64,000 nt of DNA, from the NCBI GenBank assembly GCA_029948255.1, contig JALIZF010001772.1:414001-478000 (forward strand). The letters are read 5' to 3'. The notes under the pieces were generated by a model, which saw only the letters and a program-made list of their open reading frames with translations, was not told the DNA's origin and made no database searches. The number at the start of each line of letters is the position of its first letter. The first letter of the stretch is position 1. The DNA comes from Telmatactis stephensoni. Its lineage: Eukaryota; Cnidaria; Anthozoa; Actiniaria; Isophelliidae. The position numbers and the translations under genes were made by a program. Below, one piece after another: positions 1 through 12,053 of this stretch.

Positions 1-251
1 TGATCCACTAAGTAGTTAGGGCAGCGGACGCACCCTTGGCGCGAAATATGAGTTCCCGGCAACTTACTTGAATATGTCAGAGGTATATATCTGTCAGACG
101 TATAAATATTGCTTGAATTATGCAAAGAAGAATAAGAAATAGCTGGTTTCGAACCTCTGGTTTTTCTATCCGCCATTTTGGAATATCAGAGAGCTTTAGG
201 GTATAACTGCTGACCGCTCACGGCAGGCGCCACGGTTATCATTTCTGGCAA

Positions 252-350
252 TGAACTAAAGACGTCAAATACTGGGGTTTTGAAACGCAGGAAAATTGTT
301 GTATAAAGAAAACAGTACCGTCAGTGAGTTTCTATAACTAATCAGTATTC
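252..350. repeat. Half copy of a palindromic repeat family
   Basis: About 100 bases here closely match 51077-51176, which is one arm of a palindromic element at 51010-51345. Here only one arm is present and no facing arm is seen nearby, so it is a truncated copy. Confidence 0.65.
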
Positions 351-685
351 TTTATAATATAAGAATTAGGTACTACCTAATAACGGAGCTCCCACTTAAA
401 TAAATTATATTTTCAAAAAATTAATACTTTGTTTTTGACGTTCTTGATTCAAATGAATTGGGCTTCCTGTGGTAATAGGCAAACAAAGATTGCATTTTGT
501 TGTAAAAGTTGAAATAAAGATTATAGACCAAGCTTTATAGCATTAAGGGTTTGAAAAACTTGATTTGCTTTAGCGTTTGAAAACACTCTTGTCCTTCAGT
601 CTCCTGACAATTATAAGGCTTGCAAGCTCAGTCACCACAGTGATATTTATTCAGATTCAGTCACATTTTATAATTGACTTTGTAG

Positions 686-900
686 TAGGAGGCAGCATGG
701 CCGAGTGGTCAGAGCGTTGGTCTCGCAATCTGGCGGTCCCAGGTTCGATTCCCGATCTGGCCACTAGCTGAGACTGAATTTGTTCCGATTTCGATTAGTT
801 CAAATTCAGTTTCTCGGCCATGCTTGTAATATAGCCAACTGGTTTGCCTCCTTGCCAGTTCAGTGGGATTCTTAATCCATTTATGTTTGATTTATATGAT
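686..900 (+). mobile_element. tRNA-derived SINE, copy 1
   Basis: The head resembles a tRNA gene, with an A-box-like TGGCCGAGTGG and a B-box GGTTCGATTCC about 30 bases later. It continues into an unrelated body containing CTCGGCCATGCTTGTAATA. A second copy at 35592-35790 shares the head and body up to a TTTATGTTT segment, after which the two diverge. The direct repeat TGTAGTA near 683 and near 1150 suggests a target duplication. A functional tRNA is unlikely because the same unit is dispersed with a shared non-tRNA tail. Confidence 0.8.
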
Positions 901-980
901 TTAGTTAGGATTTGTAAATTGAGCTGAAAAGCCCTGTTGAGGGAGTCTCAATCATGTATGTATGTACTATGTATGTATGT

Positions 981-1147
981 ACAGGGGCGGATCCAGGATT
1001 TTGAAATGGGGGGTGAATTTTTGTAATAATGTTAGAGAAATCAAATATTATTTTAATATTTGAGGGATTGGAAAAAGAAAAGAAAGAAGGGGGCTCAGAA
1101 AAAGGGGGGTGAAAATTCACCCATTTCACCTCCCCTGGATCCGCGCA
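981..1147. mobile_element. Small inverted-repeat element
   Basis: The ends are imperfect inverted repeats (GGGCGGATCCAGG at the left, its complement near CCTGGATCCGC at the right), with internal GGGGGGTGAA facing TTCACCC. It is non-coding and looks like a MITE inserted next to the SINE tail. Confidence 0.55.
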
Positions 1148-1511
1148 TGATGTAGTAGTGTTTCATAATTGAATGCAAAAATCCCTCAAACTGATTTGAT
1201 TCGCATAAATACTGAACCATTTCAATATCCTTCAATTGAACTGGACATTGCAGAACATTATATTTAGATTTTTCTGTCTTGATAGTATTGTGGCATCTTG
1301 TTTTTGTACTATGTAGAATAGAATGACACAGATAAATGGTTGTCTTTACACGAAACAAGAATTCTCTCTTCCAGGTTACACTAATCATGACTTTAGATGA
1401 AAAATTTGTAAAGCAATTCAAAACAACTATTACCTAATGGCAAAGATCCCATTTTAATTTTTGCTGCGAGCGAAGCGAGTAGCCTCCTATTCGGAACACA
1501 GTGTAATCTGT

Positions 1512-1646
1512 GGATGTCACTAGACGAACATGCGATACATACGATCAGCGGTTCAAGTCCATACCGTATCGAGAGTAACACCAACACCTCAACGAGAGTC
1601 GATTCAAGGATGTCACTAGACGAACACGCGATACATACGATCAGCG
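1512..1646 (+). repeat. Two 40-bp direct repeats 96 bp apart
   Basis: The unit beginning GGATGTCACTAGACGAACA is present at about 1512-1551 and 1608-1646 with one or two differences. Function unknown. Confidence 0.6.
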
Positions 1647-2016
1647 ATCACATCTTTTCCTAAATAAACTAGCTTTTTAAAATCAGTTAGTTTTATAATC
1701 ATTGCCAAAGCTATAGCCGTTTGTGATTGTTTGAAAAATTGCTTTACTCAAAGTTCTAAATATTTTGAACTGTGTGTGTCCGACACTGATCCTGGAGAAT
1801 TATGTTTTAAAGTTTAATATTAATTGAAGGTCAACTAGCAGCTAGTGTTCGTCACACAACGCACAGGAGATAGACAAGAAACATTTCATATATCAGAGAA
1901 AGCGGTGTACTTTCGTGAGTTTTAGGGGAACAGTTCTGCTAACGTGAATACACACGCTGTTTTCTGCTCGCAGCATTTCACTTTCTATTAGAAATAGCTA
2001 GTAATATTCTTTTATG

Positions 2017-2450
2017 TTCTTGATTCAAATGAATTGGGCTTCCTGTGGTAATTGCCCAATTGTAAAGGGCTTGAAGAAGCTGAAATGAAGATTATTTTAA
2101 AATCATTTGTTTTGGTTTGTATATTGTATGGGCTTATAAGCTCAGTGACCTTTATTACAGTATATTGTAATATTCAGATTCACTGTCAGATTTCATAATT
2201 GACTTTGTAGTGGTTCATAATTCTCAAAAATAGAATGCAAAAATCTCCAAAACCTCTTAAATTGATACAAGTAATTAAACCTTTTCAACATCCTGGATAT
2301 TACAGAACAACATATCTTAATTTGTCTGTCTTATCGGCCATGTGATGGAATGTGTTCTTAATCCGCTGCATCTGAATACCTACAGCTCTACTCAATTACA
2401 CTTGTTCCCTATAATTATCTTGAAATACTAACTTTAGTGACACTTAGACA
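2017..2450 (+). repeat. Direct duplication, right copy (unsplit)
   Basis: This block matches 438-688 and then about 1158-1400 and lacks the SINE/MITE material that separates those segments in the left copy. It shows the pre-insertion arrangement. Confidence 0.55.
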
Positions 2451-2767
2451 ACTTGCTTAGAAATATTTACTCATAGAAATGTTCTCCTTAGCCCCGAAAT
2501 CATATACTAAGTAGCGAATATTGACGAAAAAAATCTTCCCATAAATCACTTTGAGATTTGTACCCGAGACCTTCTGCACTCCTATATATCCGCCTCTAAA
2601 CTCTATATTACTTTGTCAACCGATGGAAATCTTTCAACCAAAAAGACGTTTTGTCCGTTATGATCGGAAGCTAGTTCGTTTACATTACTGTGAATAGAAT
2701 TGAAAGGCAATTGTTTAAGATCTCACCGCTTTCTCTAACCTCATACGTGTTTTTTCAGCTTGTTACC

Positions 2768-5700
2768 ATGGCTACCAAGGGGTATCGAAAGGAATTCGAC
2801 GACGTCTTTACTCTTATTCGAACTGTGGGTCCATACCAAATGTTTCTGTTCTTCGGACTTTGCTACCTCATAATACCCATGAGCATTTTCTTCAAGCACT
2901 CTCTGTTTGCCCTGGGGACCCCCCAGTTCCATTGTGCTGATGTAAATAGTACGTGTCCACCAAACAAATGCTGTAACAATTGTAGTGATTATCAATTTGA
3001 TGGACCATTTACAAGTACTGTGAGCGAGGTAAGGCTTTATTTGATGACTAGCTCCCCCTTCGAAGAATGTCGGCTCTATTCGTAAGACAAGGACCAATGA
3101 GCGTCCACGATTTCGGTCAGGTGGTCGCGTTTTGAAAATGCACATTTCAGCTCAAGGTTTGATTTTTGTTGATCGAGGGTGGAAAAACCCTGACCACAAG
3201 GGAGAAAATAACACAAACTCTGCTCGAGGCGGACGAGGAGCGATCAGTGAACAGATAACTGCAATCGTCTCCCTGTGCCACCCAGTCCATGTTTGAGGCT
3301 CAAACTTGTCTTAATAGTGGAATAGTCCTTTCTTAGGGGAGGGGAGAAGGGCGGAAGAGATTTCTCATTGAACCTCACAAATTTGAGTTTAATTTGAAGG
3401 CCGTTACTGCACGCGCACGAGCCAACGCGTTTCCAGGATTTCGTATAAAAATACAATTGAATGAATTTTTATTGAGTGTCTAACTTGGGGGACACTGTAC
3501 TCGCACGCAACACAATGCACTATACTGTAATATTTTATGCATATTATAACTCTCAACTCACCAGTTCTTTTTTGATGGAGGAAGGAAACCGGAGGACCGG
3601 AGAAAAACCCTCGAAGCAAGGGAGAGAACGAATTAACAATTTTATCTCATATGAAGTGCCCCGTCCGAGAATCGAACCAGGAACCACAGCGGTGAGAGGC
3701 GAGACTCGGCCACCTTAATTGCTCCCCTTCGTACACCACACGAAGTTTCAATATGAATGTCTGATAGTATGTTTGTTTTTAGTGGAATCTCCTGTGTGAT
3801 CGTGCATATCTTGGTGCTGCTATTCAGTCTAGTTACTACGCTGGCTTACTCATTGGTTCTATTGTCAGTGGATGGATTGCTGATGCTTTTGGAAGGCGGT
3901 TGTCAATATATGTTAGTCTGGGACTTATGGTAAGTTATTCTGGGTTTCAATCATTCACTTGAGATTGAAAAGATAAAGAAACGGTAGCCATGTTAGATGA
4001 GCAAACAACAGAACTCTCCGTCCAATATGGCTGCCGTTACTTCTAACCCAGCAATGTTAATAGACCGTAAAATTTTGGTTGAGTGATCGCGGACATAGGA
4101 ATTCCGCAAAACGAGGCTGCAGTCCACCAATAAAAACATCGTAAATAGGAGTTTATTTTCCATGAACCTCGACTTGATATGTCCAATTTTCTATTATTAT
4201 TAATCTAAAATACCCTAGCGGGCCAAAGCTGTCAGCCCAGGCCTGCCTAAAGTCATGGGTATTAAATTCCGATCCAAATTATATACCATAAAGGCGTGGA
4301 ACCCTCTATGTACTGATTTAAGTAGTATGAAAATGCCGGTCCTTGGCCAGGGACCCCCGTGGGGCTGTAGTGTAGTGTAGTGTAGTGTAGTGTAGTGTAG
4401 TGTAGTGTAGTGTAGTGTAGCGTAGCGTAGCGTAGCGTAGCGTAGCGTAGCGTAGCGTAGCGTAGCGTAGCGTAGCGTAGCGTAGCGTAGTGGAGTGGAG
4501 TGGAGTGGAGTGGAGTGGAGTGGAGTGGAGTGGAGTGGAGTGGAGTGGAGTGGAGTGGAGTGGAGTGGAGTGTGGTGTGGTGTGGTGTGGTGTGGTGTAG
4601 TATATAGTATAGTGTAGTGTAGTGTCCCGTTGTCGTTTCAACACTAAAGTGAGGCATTTTGCATTCACCGGCGTTAACGCTAAAATTCGAGCTCATGTTT
4701 AAGTACCGAAAACGCGCAACGCCAATCGCGAAAAAAGCAGGCCATGTGATCCCCTTTTCAATCTTCCAGCCCATGTACGTGATGTGTAACCTCTCTACTA
4801 GCACTATTCCTAGCCTCCTATCAACAATAGAACCTCTCTACTAGCACTATTCCTAGCCTCCTATCAACAATAGAACCTCTCTAGTCTACTAGCACTATTC
4901 CTAGCCTCCTATCAACAATAGAACCTCTCTACTAGCACTATTCCTAGCCTCCTATCAACAATAGAACCTCTCTACTAGCACTATTCTTAGCCTCCTATCA
5001 ACCTGAGGACGAATCGGACCTAAGGACGTCTGCGTAAGAGGTTACACTTACCTAGAATATCTTCCGTTTCCCAGGTACCTATAAAAAAGATCTAATACCT
5101 TACAAGTACCAGTGTTATAATCCAGGGTTTAGAGTAACCTACTTTAGTTCGTATATCCAGACCCTCAAACTAATCAATTTGTTCTCCATAAACAGACCAC
5201 ATTTGCTTTTGCGTCTTCGTTTTCCAATTCCATTCCTCTGATGATCTTCCTTCGATTCTCCGTTGGCCTGTCATTGGCTGGTTGTATGTTAACACAGTTT
5301 GTATACATAATGGAGCTGGTTGGTCCAAACGAACGCACGCACGCTTGCAAAGCACAGGGATTGTTTTGGAAGTTTGGTGCTTGGGCAGCCGTCTTAATTG
5401 CGTACTTCTTTCGCGACTGGCGTAAAAATATCTTAGTTGGAAGCCTTACTGGGATTGTCTTCTTCTTCTTTGTTTGGTAATAAATAAGTATTACTCTATA
5501 GACACTGTAGACAAAATAAACTGGCTATTTTTTTGTTCATGTTCTTTCTCTTCGTCCGCACACAAAATATATAAGTGTCTAAAGCGCATGCTCAGAGTCG
5601 AGGACCATGGGAAGGTTAAAGTATTTAAAAGTATAAGGAATTCTGAACGAAGCAATTCCTACCAATTGCAGACAGAAAGCTAATCTGTTGGGGCATCCAT

Positions 5701-8700
5701 TCAAAATTAATATGGGCATAGATATTAAGGGTGTTTTTATTTAGTTTCTTTATTATATAAACTTATACCCCTTCCCTACATCTAACCTACCTTAATCCTA
5801 ACTGGGTCAAGCGTCAACGTTCTTCTCCAATATTACTATTTCACCCCATAGTAAGTTCCCAGAAAGCTCACGATGGCTGCTTGCACACGACCAAATCGAC
5901 AAGGCCCTCTCAGTACTGATAAAATATGGTCCCAAGAAAAAGAAGGAGTTAGACGAGCATGCTCTACGAAGCTTACTCGAGGAAATACGAGAGGACGAAA
6001 AGCTCCACCTTGCGGAGAACGCCAACAAAAAGACAACTCCACTAGACCTGGTACGAACTCCCAAACTCAGAAAATGGACGATGATCGTTTGCTTTAATTG
6101 GTAAGAGAACATGCTTATTTTCCCTTATATCTCAATTGGCGGTCAAGAGTATAGACTCATGGATCACAAAGAAACATACCGTTACGTTATCACGGTACAC
6201 ACAGTTACGGTACGGTACGATACAGTTAAGTTACTTTACCATATAGTTATGTTATAGTACATTTACGTTGCGGTATAGTTACGGTATGGTCAGTTACGTT
6301 ATGGTACAGTTTCAGTGCAGCACAGTTGTGTTGCGGTACAGTTTCGGTCTAGTACAGTTACGTTTCAGTTTGGGTGCCTCTACGGTTGCAGTTCTGAGAA
6401 AATAACACAATTATACCTTACCGTTTTCACTTATACGAAATCTGATGAAGTACTTTATGCGGCACTGTGTTCATGGTATACTTATTAATTGTGACCATTA
6501 TTTTTTACTAGGTTTGTAGTGGCTTTGGTGTATTTTGGTTTTGATCTGTACACTCCACATCTACCAGGGAGTATCTACTTTAATCAGTTCATTATGAACT
6601 TGATAGACATTCCTGTTATATGTGTGGTCTGGTTTACTCTTCTACGGTGAGTATCCATTTGATAGTGCAGGGAAGGAATACAAGTCTACTCTGGTTTTTC
6701 TAAGACCTATAGACTTACCAACGAGTTAGCCGGAATACATCGAACACTCGCACGAATAAATCGCTAAAATGCTCTTGTCTTTGAAGCTAAATATTTCCTA
6801 AACAAGCACAATGACACCTTCTTTTTTTCCTTAGCTTCGAGGTAAATTTCAGCGATTTTCATTGAGAGGATCTGTTACAGAGAGATTACCTTAAATGGTA
6901 GAGTTCGCCCCGATATCAAGACCCTTATACCCTTTTATAAACCCTTCTTAAGAGAAAAGGTTCCCCTACACTTACTCTGTCACCCTTAACTCGTGAGGTA
7001 TCAAGTCTCAGTAAGACCGACATCTCACCTGCCCTTTTGGACATATCCTTCCCGTAAATAAAAGGGCACACCCCATCCTTGGGTGACCCGGGTGGTGTGA
7101 AGTGGCATCGAACTGTTAGACATAATTTGGAGGTATTAGCTATCCAAATTTGCATGAAAAAAAAACCATTATAGTCTAGTACAGACACACTAGGCAAACA
7201 TAAGATATCGGCCTTAAATGGCGGGGATAAACGACAGGAAAAAATCGTTTTCACAGAATGTTAATGTTTTCAGATTTGGAAGACGAATTCCTTACTGTAC
7301 GTACATGTTGATGGTGGGCGTGTGCTCGTTTATTATTCTTGGTCTGCCCAGTGAATGTTCCACTGCTATTAGAATTCTGGCCATCATAGGACGATCTTTG
7401 GTGTCGTCTGAGTTCAGCAATATCTATTTGATCACCACTGAGTTGTATCCAACAGTTGTCAGGTACTATGCAGTTATTGTAATCATAAAAACCAAGACGC
7501 ATGGTGCTTCAGATATTTTAGTTAGTAAGAGTATGCCGTTCGCAAATTCGTGTACTATCTTTATCGGAATATTTTTAATTCGGGGCTAACCAGAAAACCT
7601 ACCAGTTAATTTAGCCCCCAGGCTCCAATATCATATCCAATTAAACTTAGTATTATTGTACCTACTTATATATATATTTGTATTTCGTATGTTTGTATGT
7701 ATATATATTCTCCTTCCTATTGTACATATATTACATATTTTTTCTATTGTTAACAAAAATAATTGAGCAATAAAACAGTTCAGTTCAGTTCAGTATGTTT
7801 TCGGCTTTCTTTGAACCAAACCTAAATTTTCGAAATTAGCCAAAGGCTTAAATTTGCTCAACGTAATGCTACATTCTTATCTAGTTTAGCTGTGGGCATA
7901 ATTTCGAATGGAACATCTACAATTAATATTGTAATTTTGGGGGGATGAAGGGAGGAGTCTTTTCGGAGTTATACGCGCACTCAAAAACTTGAGTCAATCG
8001 GTGCATCCACAGTTTCTCACTTATCCGAGTAAATTTACTCAGTTATTTGAGTAAAGGGTACTCAGTTACTCAAGTAACTGAGTAAATTTACTCGGATAAA
8101 TGAGTTACTGTGGATGCACAAGTCTTTGAGTAAATTTACTCGCACGTTTTTTCAGTGCGGTATCATTTTATCATTACAGGAATACAGCAATGGGCCTGGG
8201 CTCCATGACAGCACGAATTGGTGCCATGCTCTCTCCTTTCATTGTCATGGTGGTAAGATATTATTGAATTATCATTATTGAAAAAAAAAACATGTTACAC
8301 TGTAGTTATGATAATCTTCTCATACTTCTTATAATCGTAAAGCCAAGATTAAATTTATCAGCTCCCCTTAATTTACGAAACACGCTTTACACTGACATTT
8401 TAAGGTGGCTCGCTATAGTTTTTTATTGACCATGCTTCCGTTTTTAATTCTACGAACTGCACAACTTACTCCTGACCAACCAAAACGGTTTTTAAAATAG
8501 TTATTGGACTTAAATAAAGCTTTACATCTTTGTTTACCGTCGCTATGGCAACACAAATCGAAGTGAAATTTTAAAAAAATCTGAAAACTTTGATTCAATG
8601 CCAGTAGCTGGTGTGCAAGTTGCTCAGTTCGTGAAGTGAAAAACAGAAGCATTGTCAATAGAAAACTGTTTCGAGCCACCTTAAGTCTCGTTTATTCACT

Positions 8701-9410
8701 GTGGATCAAAAAATTAATTGGCATGGATTTTTTTGAAACCAAAATTCGGTTAAGCTTCAAAAGCTTTAATTTATTTTGTCCAAGAACTGTTTATATTTTC
8801 TAACATTTTTGCTATTGAAGAGTTTCTTTGTTTAATAGAGTTAAAACTTTAAAAAAAACTCACTTCTTGAGTGTTGCCGGAATTTTGAATTTATAAAGCA
8901 CAGAAAAACAAAGTGTGTGGCTACCAATTTTCAGTTTTTGGCGGTTTTTGACGACTTTCAGGTTGACTTTTTGAGCGAATTTTTCGACCTGGTTGTTAAG
9001 ACCTTCAAGATCAATCAGCTCTGGACATTGCATAAAAAATCTTTTTTTCTGTCGTCTGCAGTTAACTGGCGCAAGGTTTCTTGACATGCGCAATACGTTT
9101 TTCTGCCCTGTCATCTACACAACGAATAATGAACTTTCCATATTAACAATAGGCTCAGCTACCAGGCCTCAGCATCACTCTCCCGGTTACCATATTTGGA
9201 GTACTGGCTTTGATTGCTGGTATTGTTACCCTTTGGTTGCCTGAAACCCTTTACGCCAACATGCATCAAACCATCGAGGAAGCCGAGTCGTCTAAAGAAG
9301 ACTTTAGTATCCCTTGCTGTATGAAAGCCACGCCTATCGAAAGAACGAGCTTGAAAATGACACAAGAAAAAGACGAAGATGAAAAAGGAACGATCTTGCC
9401 TGAAAAGTGA
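2768..9410 (+). CDS. SLC22-family organic ion transporter, 8 exons
   Basis: Exons: 2768-3028, 3783-3929, 5196-5476, 5852-6100, 6512-6646, 7274-7462, 8180-8252 and 9153-9410. Every junction is GT-AG and the phases agree, giving 530 residues, normal for SLC22. The ATG has a strong context (TTACCATGG), and a TTTTTCAG just upstream suggests a non-coding first exon. A TM1-TM2 extracellular loop holds several cysteines and the N-glycosylation sequons NST and NCS. The MFS signature GWIADAFGRR lies at about 117-126, PESSRWL at about 233-239, and FGRRIPY follows TM8. The C-terminal tail is charged and cytoplasmic. Plasma-membrane transport of an organic cation, anion or zwitterion (for example carnitine) is the family role; the substrate cannot be read from the sequence. 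No disabling change was seen. Introns carry a SINE, microsatellites and foldback repeats. Confidence 0.92.
3450..3718 (-). mobile_element. tRNA-derived SINE, second family, copy 1
   Basis: On the minus strand a tRNA-like head (GGTGGCCGAGTCTCGCC, then B-box GGTTCGATTC) begins near 3718. It runs into a conserved internal domain containing CTCCGGTTTCC and TTCTCTCCCTTGCTTC. A 5'-truncated relative lies at about 25130-25340, same strand. The element sits in the first coding intron of the SLC22 gene. The internal domain resembles conserved central domains of some widespread animal SINE groups, but I cannot assign the family. Confidence 0.7.
4365..4624. repeat. Composite pentanucleotide array
   Basis: A continuous 5-base array changes unit in blocks: (TGTAG)n to about 4420, (CGTAG)n to about 4490, (TGGAG)n to about 4570, then (TGTGG)n and a few degenerate units. 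Open frames across it are artefacts. It lies in an SLC22 intron. Confidence 0.95.
4788..5002 (+). repeat. 43-bp minisatellite, five copies
   Basis: The unit starts AACCTCTCTACTAGCACTAT and ends CAACAATAG. Five head-to-tail copies are nearly identical; the third has a 4-base insertion and the fifth a C-to-T change. It lies in an SLC22 intron. Confidence 0.93.
6176..6365 (+). repeat. Degenerate TACAGTTACG-type tandem repeat
   Basis: A run of short, diverged units around GGTACAGTTACGTT and GGTACGGTACG. It is non-coding and lies in the SLC22 intron between exons 4 and 5. Confidence 0.7.
7975..8160. mobile_element. Palindromic MITE-like element
   Basis: Facing copies of GAGTAAATTTACTC, GTGCATCCACAGT and ACTCAGTTACT make nested inverted repeats across about 185 bases. 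It ends about 20 bases before SLC22 exon 7, within the intron. Confidence 0.6.
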
Positions 9411-9855
9411 TTTAATAGACGTGGTAGGCACACACTGGTTGGTGTTTTCCCAATGTTTTTTTTCAAACATGCAAAAGGCAAAAGGCAAAACAATGTATTA
9501 TTATTGTCAATTCTATTTTTTAGATGCTAGGACTAAATTTGCGTTTCCATTTAACGGTTTGTAAGGGGAAAGGGGTAGAAAATCACAAGCATAAGCCAAC
9601 AGACAAACCGATGTCCAAAATACGCATTTCGACGCACCACGTGCAGATCGTCCAATCAGAATTCAGGAAACTAAAATCATTGTACACGATATTAAGTGAA
9701 CGCATACACTAGATACCGTTTGTCCGCCATCTTGAATCTACACAAATGCATTCTGGGACCGTTAATCAGTTAAATGACACAACACAAAAGAACCACAAAC
9801 CATGAAAGTTCTTACTTCAGATTGTTTCATTTCTTACCCAAACATTAATAGTTGT

Positions 9856-9992
9856 ATTTTGTAGATGAGAAGTGCGGCTTCTGAACCAAATGAATTTGAC
9901 AAATTTGATTCAAACTGAATTTTTTCAGTTTAATAATTAACCAAATCTGTCAAATTCAATAGGATTAGACGCCGCACTTCTCATCTACAAAA
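9856..9992. mobile_element. MITE with 22-bp terminal inverted repeats
   Basis: TTTTGTAGATGAGAAGTGCG at the left faces its complement at the right (CGCACTTCTCATCTACAAAA). The roughly 90-bp interior is itself partly self-complementary (CAAATTTGATT and similar). Non-coding. Confidence 0.75.
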
Positions 9993-10789
9993 TGCAATTA
10001 TTAGATTCGGCACGGCAAATGTTCGACGTCTGAACATGGCCTTACTAAAATAAATATCACAAAAATGTCTGATTTGTAATAACGTTTGTTTACAAGTATT
10101 TAGTCAAGTATAAGAACTGACTCGGCAAGCGATAGAGCAAACCTATTCTCTTACCACCTTCTTAAGAACAGCAATTTTCACATCGAATGAGTTAGAACGT
10201 CTGTTGTTTTATTTATTAATAAATCCTAGACAATAATCTGTACCATTTAAGGTAAGATGCTTCATGCATAGAATGAGCTAGAAACGTTGAAATGCTAAAA
10301 TGACTAAAATGTGTAATTTTAAGAAACATAAATGTAGACAATTGATACAATAATTTCATAATTTTGTTTGTTTGTAATTGATAATAATGATAACATTTAC
10401 AGAGTTCTTACTATGGACATATTCTAAAACGCTCATACAAATTGCCATATACAGACAACAAAACAAAACAATCAAACAAACAAACAAGCTATCATATAAT
10501 CATAAATGTAAAATCATATAAAATTCATAGGTGTATATAAACTGATAGTCTACATACACAGCTAATATGTTTTCGGACCACATGTATGTGTCAAATATAA
10601 AATTATATCAGTAATAAAATTTGATGTCACTTGTTCCTCGCCGCAACATTTGATATAACCTCAAGCTCACGTGACTAGGGGCTGAAAAGGAGTATGGGTA
10701 TGTGCTAAACTACATCTCTTTTTGCCTTTGGCTGCATGTTAGCTTTAATTTAGCATCAACAAATGAAGTTCCTTAGTGTACGAGATCTG

Positions 10790-10930
10790 AGCAAGCAAGA
10801 AGTGAATTGTCCTGTGGATATTTGTGTGGTTTAGTGTAACTTAGTAATTTCTACCTATATACTTCCTTTCGGGTGAGTCACGCAAGCTTGGGGCCTTTTG
10901 CCCGACGTTTTTTTAACAGGTGTATCAATT
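10790..10930 (+). repeat. Dispersed repeat, copy 1
   Basis: Shares TCGGGTGAGTC, TTAGTAATT and AGGTGTAT in the same order with 19800-19935. The copies are clearly diverged. It could be a SINE body; no tRNA head was found. Confidence 0.5.
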
Positions 10931-11304
10931 GATATCAAAACAGCATGGAGACGTCTGAGACTCGATAGACTGGTGGTGTGAGGTGTTTTCTCGCATTTGA
11001 GCTATTTTTAGAACTGCATTTCAACTGCGTGCTACCAACGCGTGGCAAGAGTTTTCAACAGCTAAACACATTCACTACCGACTAGCATTGCTAGTGCGAG
11101 CTAAATTCACTGAAACTGAATGTCAAAAACAGCTCAAATAGAGAGCAACAAGCTAAATTTTTAATTGTCTGCCCATGGTATCTATAAAGGCCCGTGCGGA
11201 GTCTGAGTCTCGTCGTACGTTATGCTCCCCTAGTGATCTCCCTGCTGTTACAAAATATGTGCTATCGATACAGATGAATAAAATGAATAAAAATCAATCC
11301 TTAA

Positions 11305-11693
11305 TTATAAATAAGTCGTTTCTTGCTGTGTTCTACCATCACGGAATGATTCGCCACGTTGTCGTCCCTTGTAAGGATAACAATCATTTTCACTATTTTT
11401 ACGGTAACCATTTGCAGAGGTCTTTTTCTCCATTGCCAACCGTTTGTCAGTCATATCGTCCATAGACTTCATACTCACTGCATTATTGTAATTCCCTGTG
11501 TCAGACGACTTTAAGGGTCTTGCTTCAACATTTCCTTTTTCGATATCGTTAGGGTGTAAATCGTCGGTAGGTACCATCAGTTGTTTACTACGCCATTTCC
11601 ACCAAGTATAAATGCAAAACAGAATTAAAATCACCAAGGCGAGTACACAGGAGGTGATGGTACCGGCATTAACGTCATTCATGTTACCAAATG
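11305..11693 (-). CDS. Orphan last exon: one membrane helix plus tail
   Basis: A minus-strand exon begins after a pyrimidine-rich acceptor (TTTTTCAAG at 11694) in phase 1 and runs 128 codons to TAA at 11305. It encodes a short polar stretch, a strong helix (about AGTITSCVLALVILILFCIY), the basic stop-transfer TWWKWRSK, then about 90 polar residues ending QQETTYL. This is the expected shape of the last exon of a type I membrane protein with a cytoplasmic tail. I could not find upstream exons with confidence. The phase-1 acceptor matches the WSxW-module gene to the right, but that gene has its own membrane exon (33999-34109). This may therefore be an alternative 3' end or a separate gene. It could also be from an unrelated receptor. 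Confidence 0.6.
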
Positions 11694-12032
11694 CTTGAAA
11701 AATATAAAAAGATGAAATTAGCATTATCATGGTCTACTACAATACAATAATTGTTTAATTGGCGCTGTATATCATAGTATATATAAGTTATTATTTAATA
11801 GTGATAAATAATACAATGTAATGTATGTAATGTATAGCAGCCACTGTTTGATCATAACTGTAGAAATTCGAGGAATTTTCATTTAAAGTCCATTTGAAGA
11901 TTTTTTTTCTTTTGTTATATTATATTCTGGACATTTCAAGAACTAGTGCGTTTCATCTTTTACCTCAAATGTCCACAGGGGCTTATACGTTAAACCTCTT
12001 CTGGTTTAACGTAAAAATGGACGCATGTATCA

Positions 12033-12053
12033 CCCCCCCCCCCCCCCCCCCCC
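12033..12053 (+). repeat. Poly-C tract (21 C)
   Basis: An uninterrupted run of 21 cytosines. Length is prone to sequencing error. Confidence 0.95.

Larger units (their letters stand above)
438..1400 (+). repeat. Direct duplication, left copy, split by SINE
   Basis: Segments 438-688 and about 1158-1400 match, in order, the continuous block at about 2017-2450. The left copy is interrupted between about 688 and 1158 by a SINE and a small inverted-repeat element. The right copy serves as the uninterrupted (empty) site. No coding capacity is seen in either. Confidence 0.6.
9411..11304. other. Region 3' of the SLC22 gene, no gene seen
   Basis: This holds the presumed SLC22 3' UTR; an AATAAA occurs near 10219 and another near 10613, either of which could serve for polyadenylation. 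A small inverted-repeat element (9856-9992) and a dispersed repeat (10790-10930) are listed separately. No coding exon was recognised. Confidence 0.4.

Noticed and set aside
686..765. Functional tRNA gene
   Set aside because: The same head occurs with the same non-tRNA body at 35592, so it is a SINE head.
4262..4804. 180-codon minus-strand frame rich in HSTPL/RYATL
   Set aside because: Spans the pentanucleotide array in an SLC22 intron; no family similarity.
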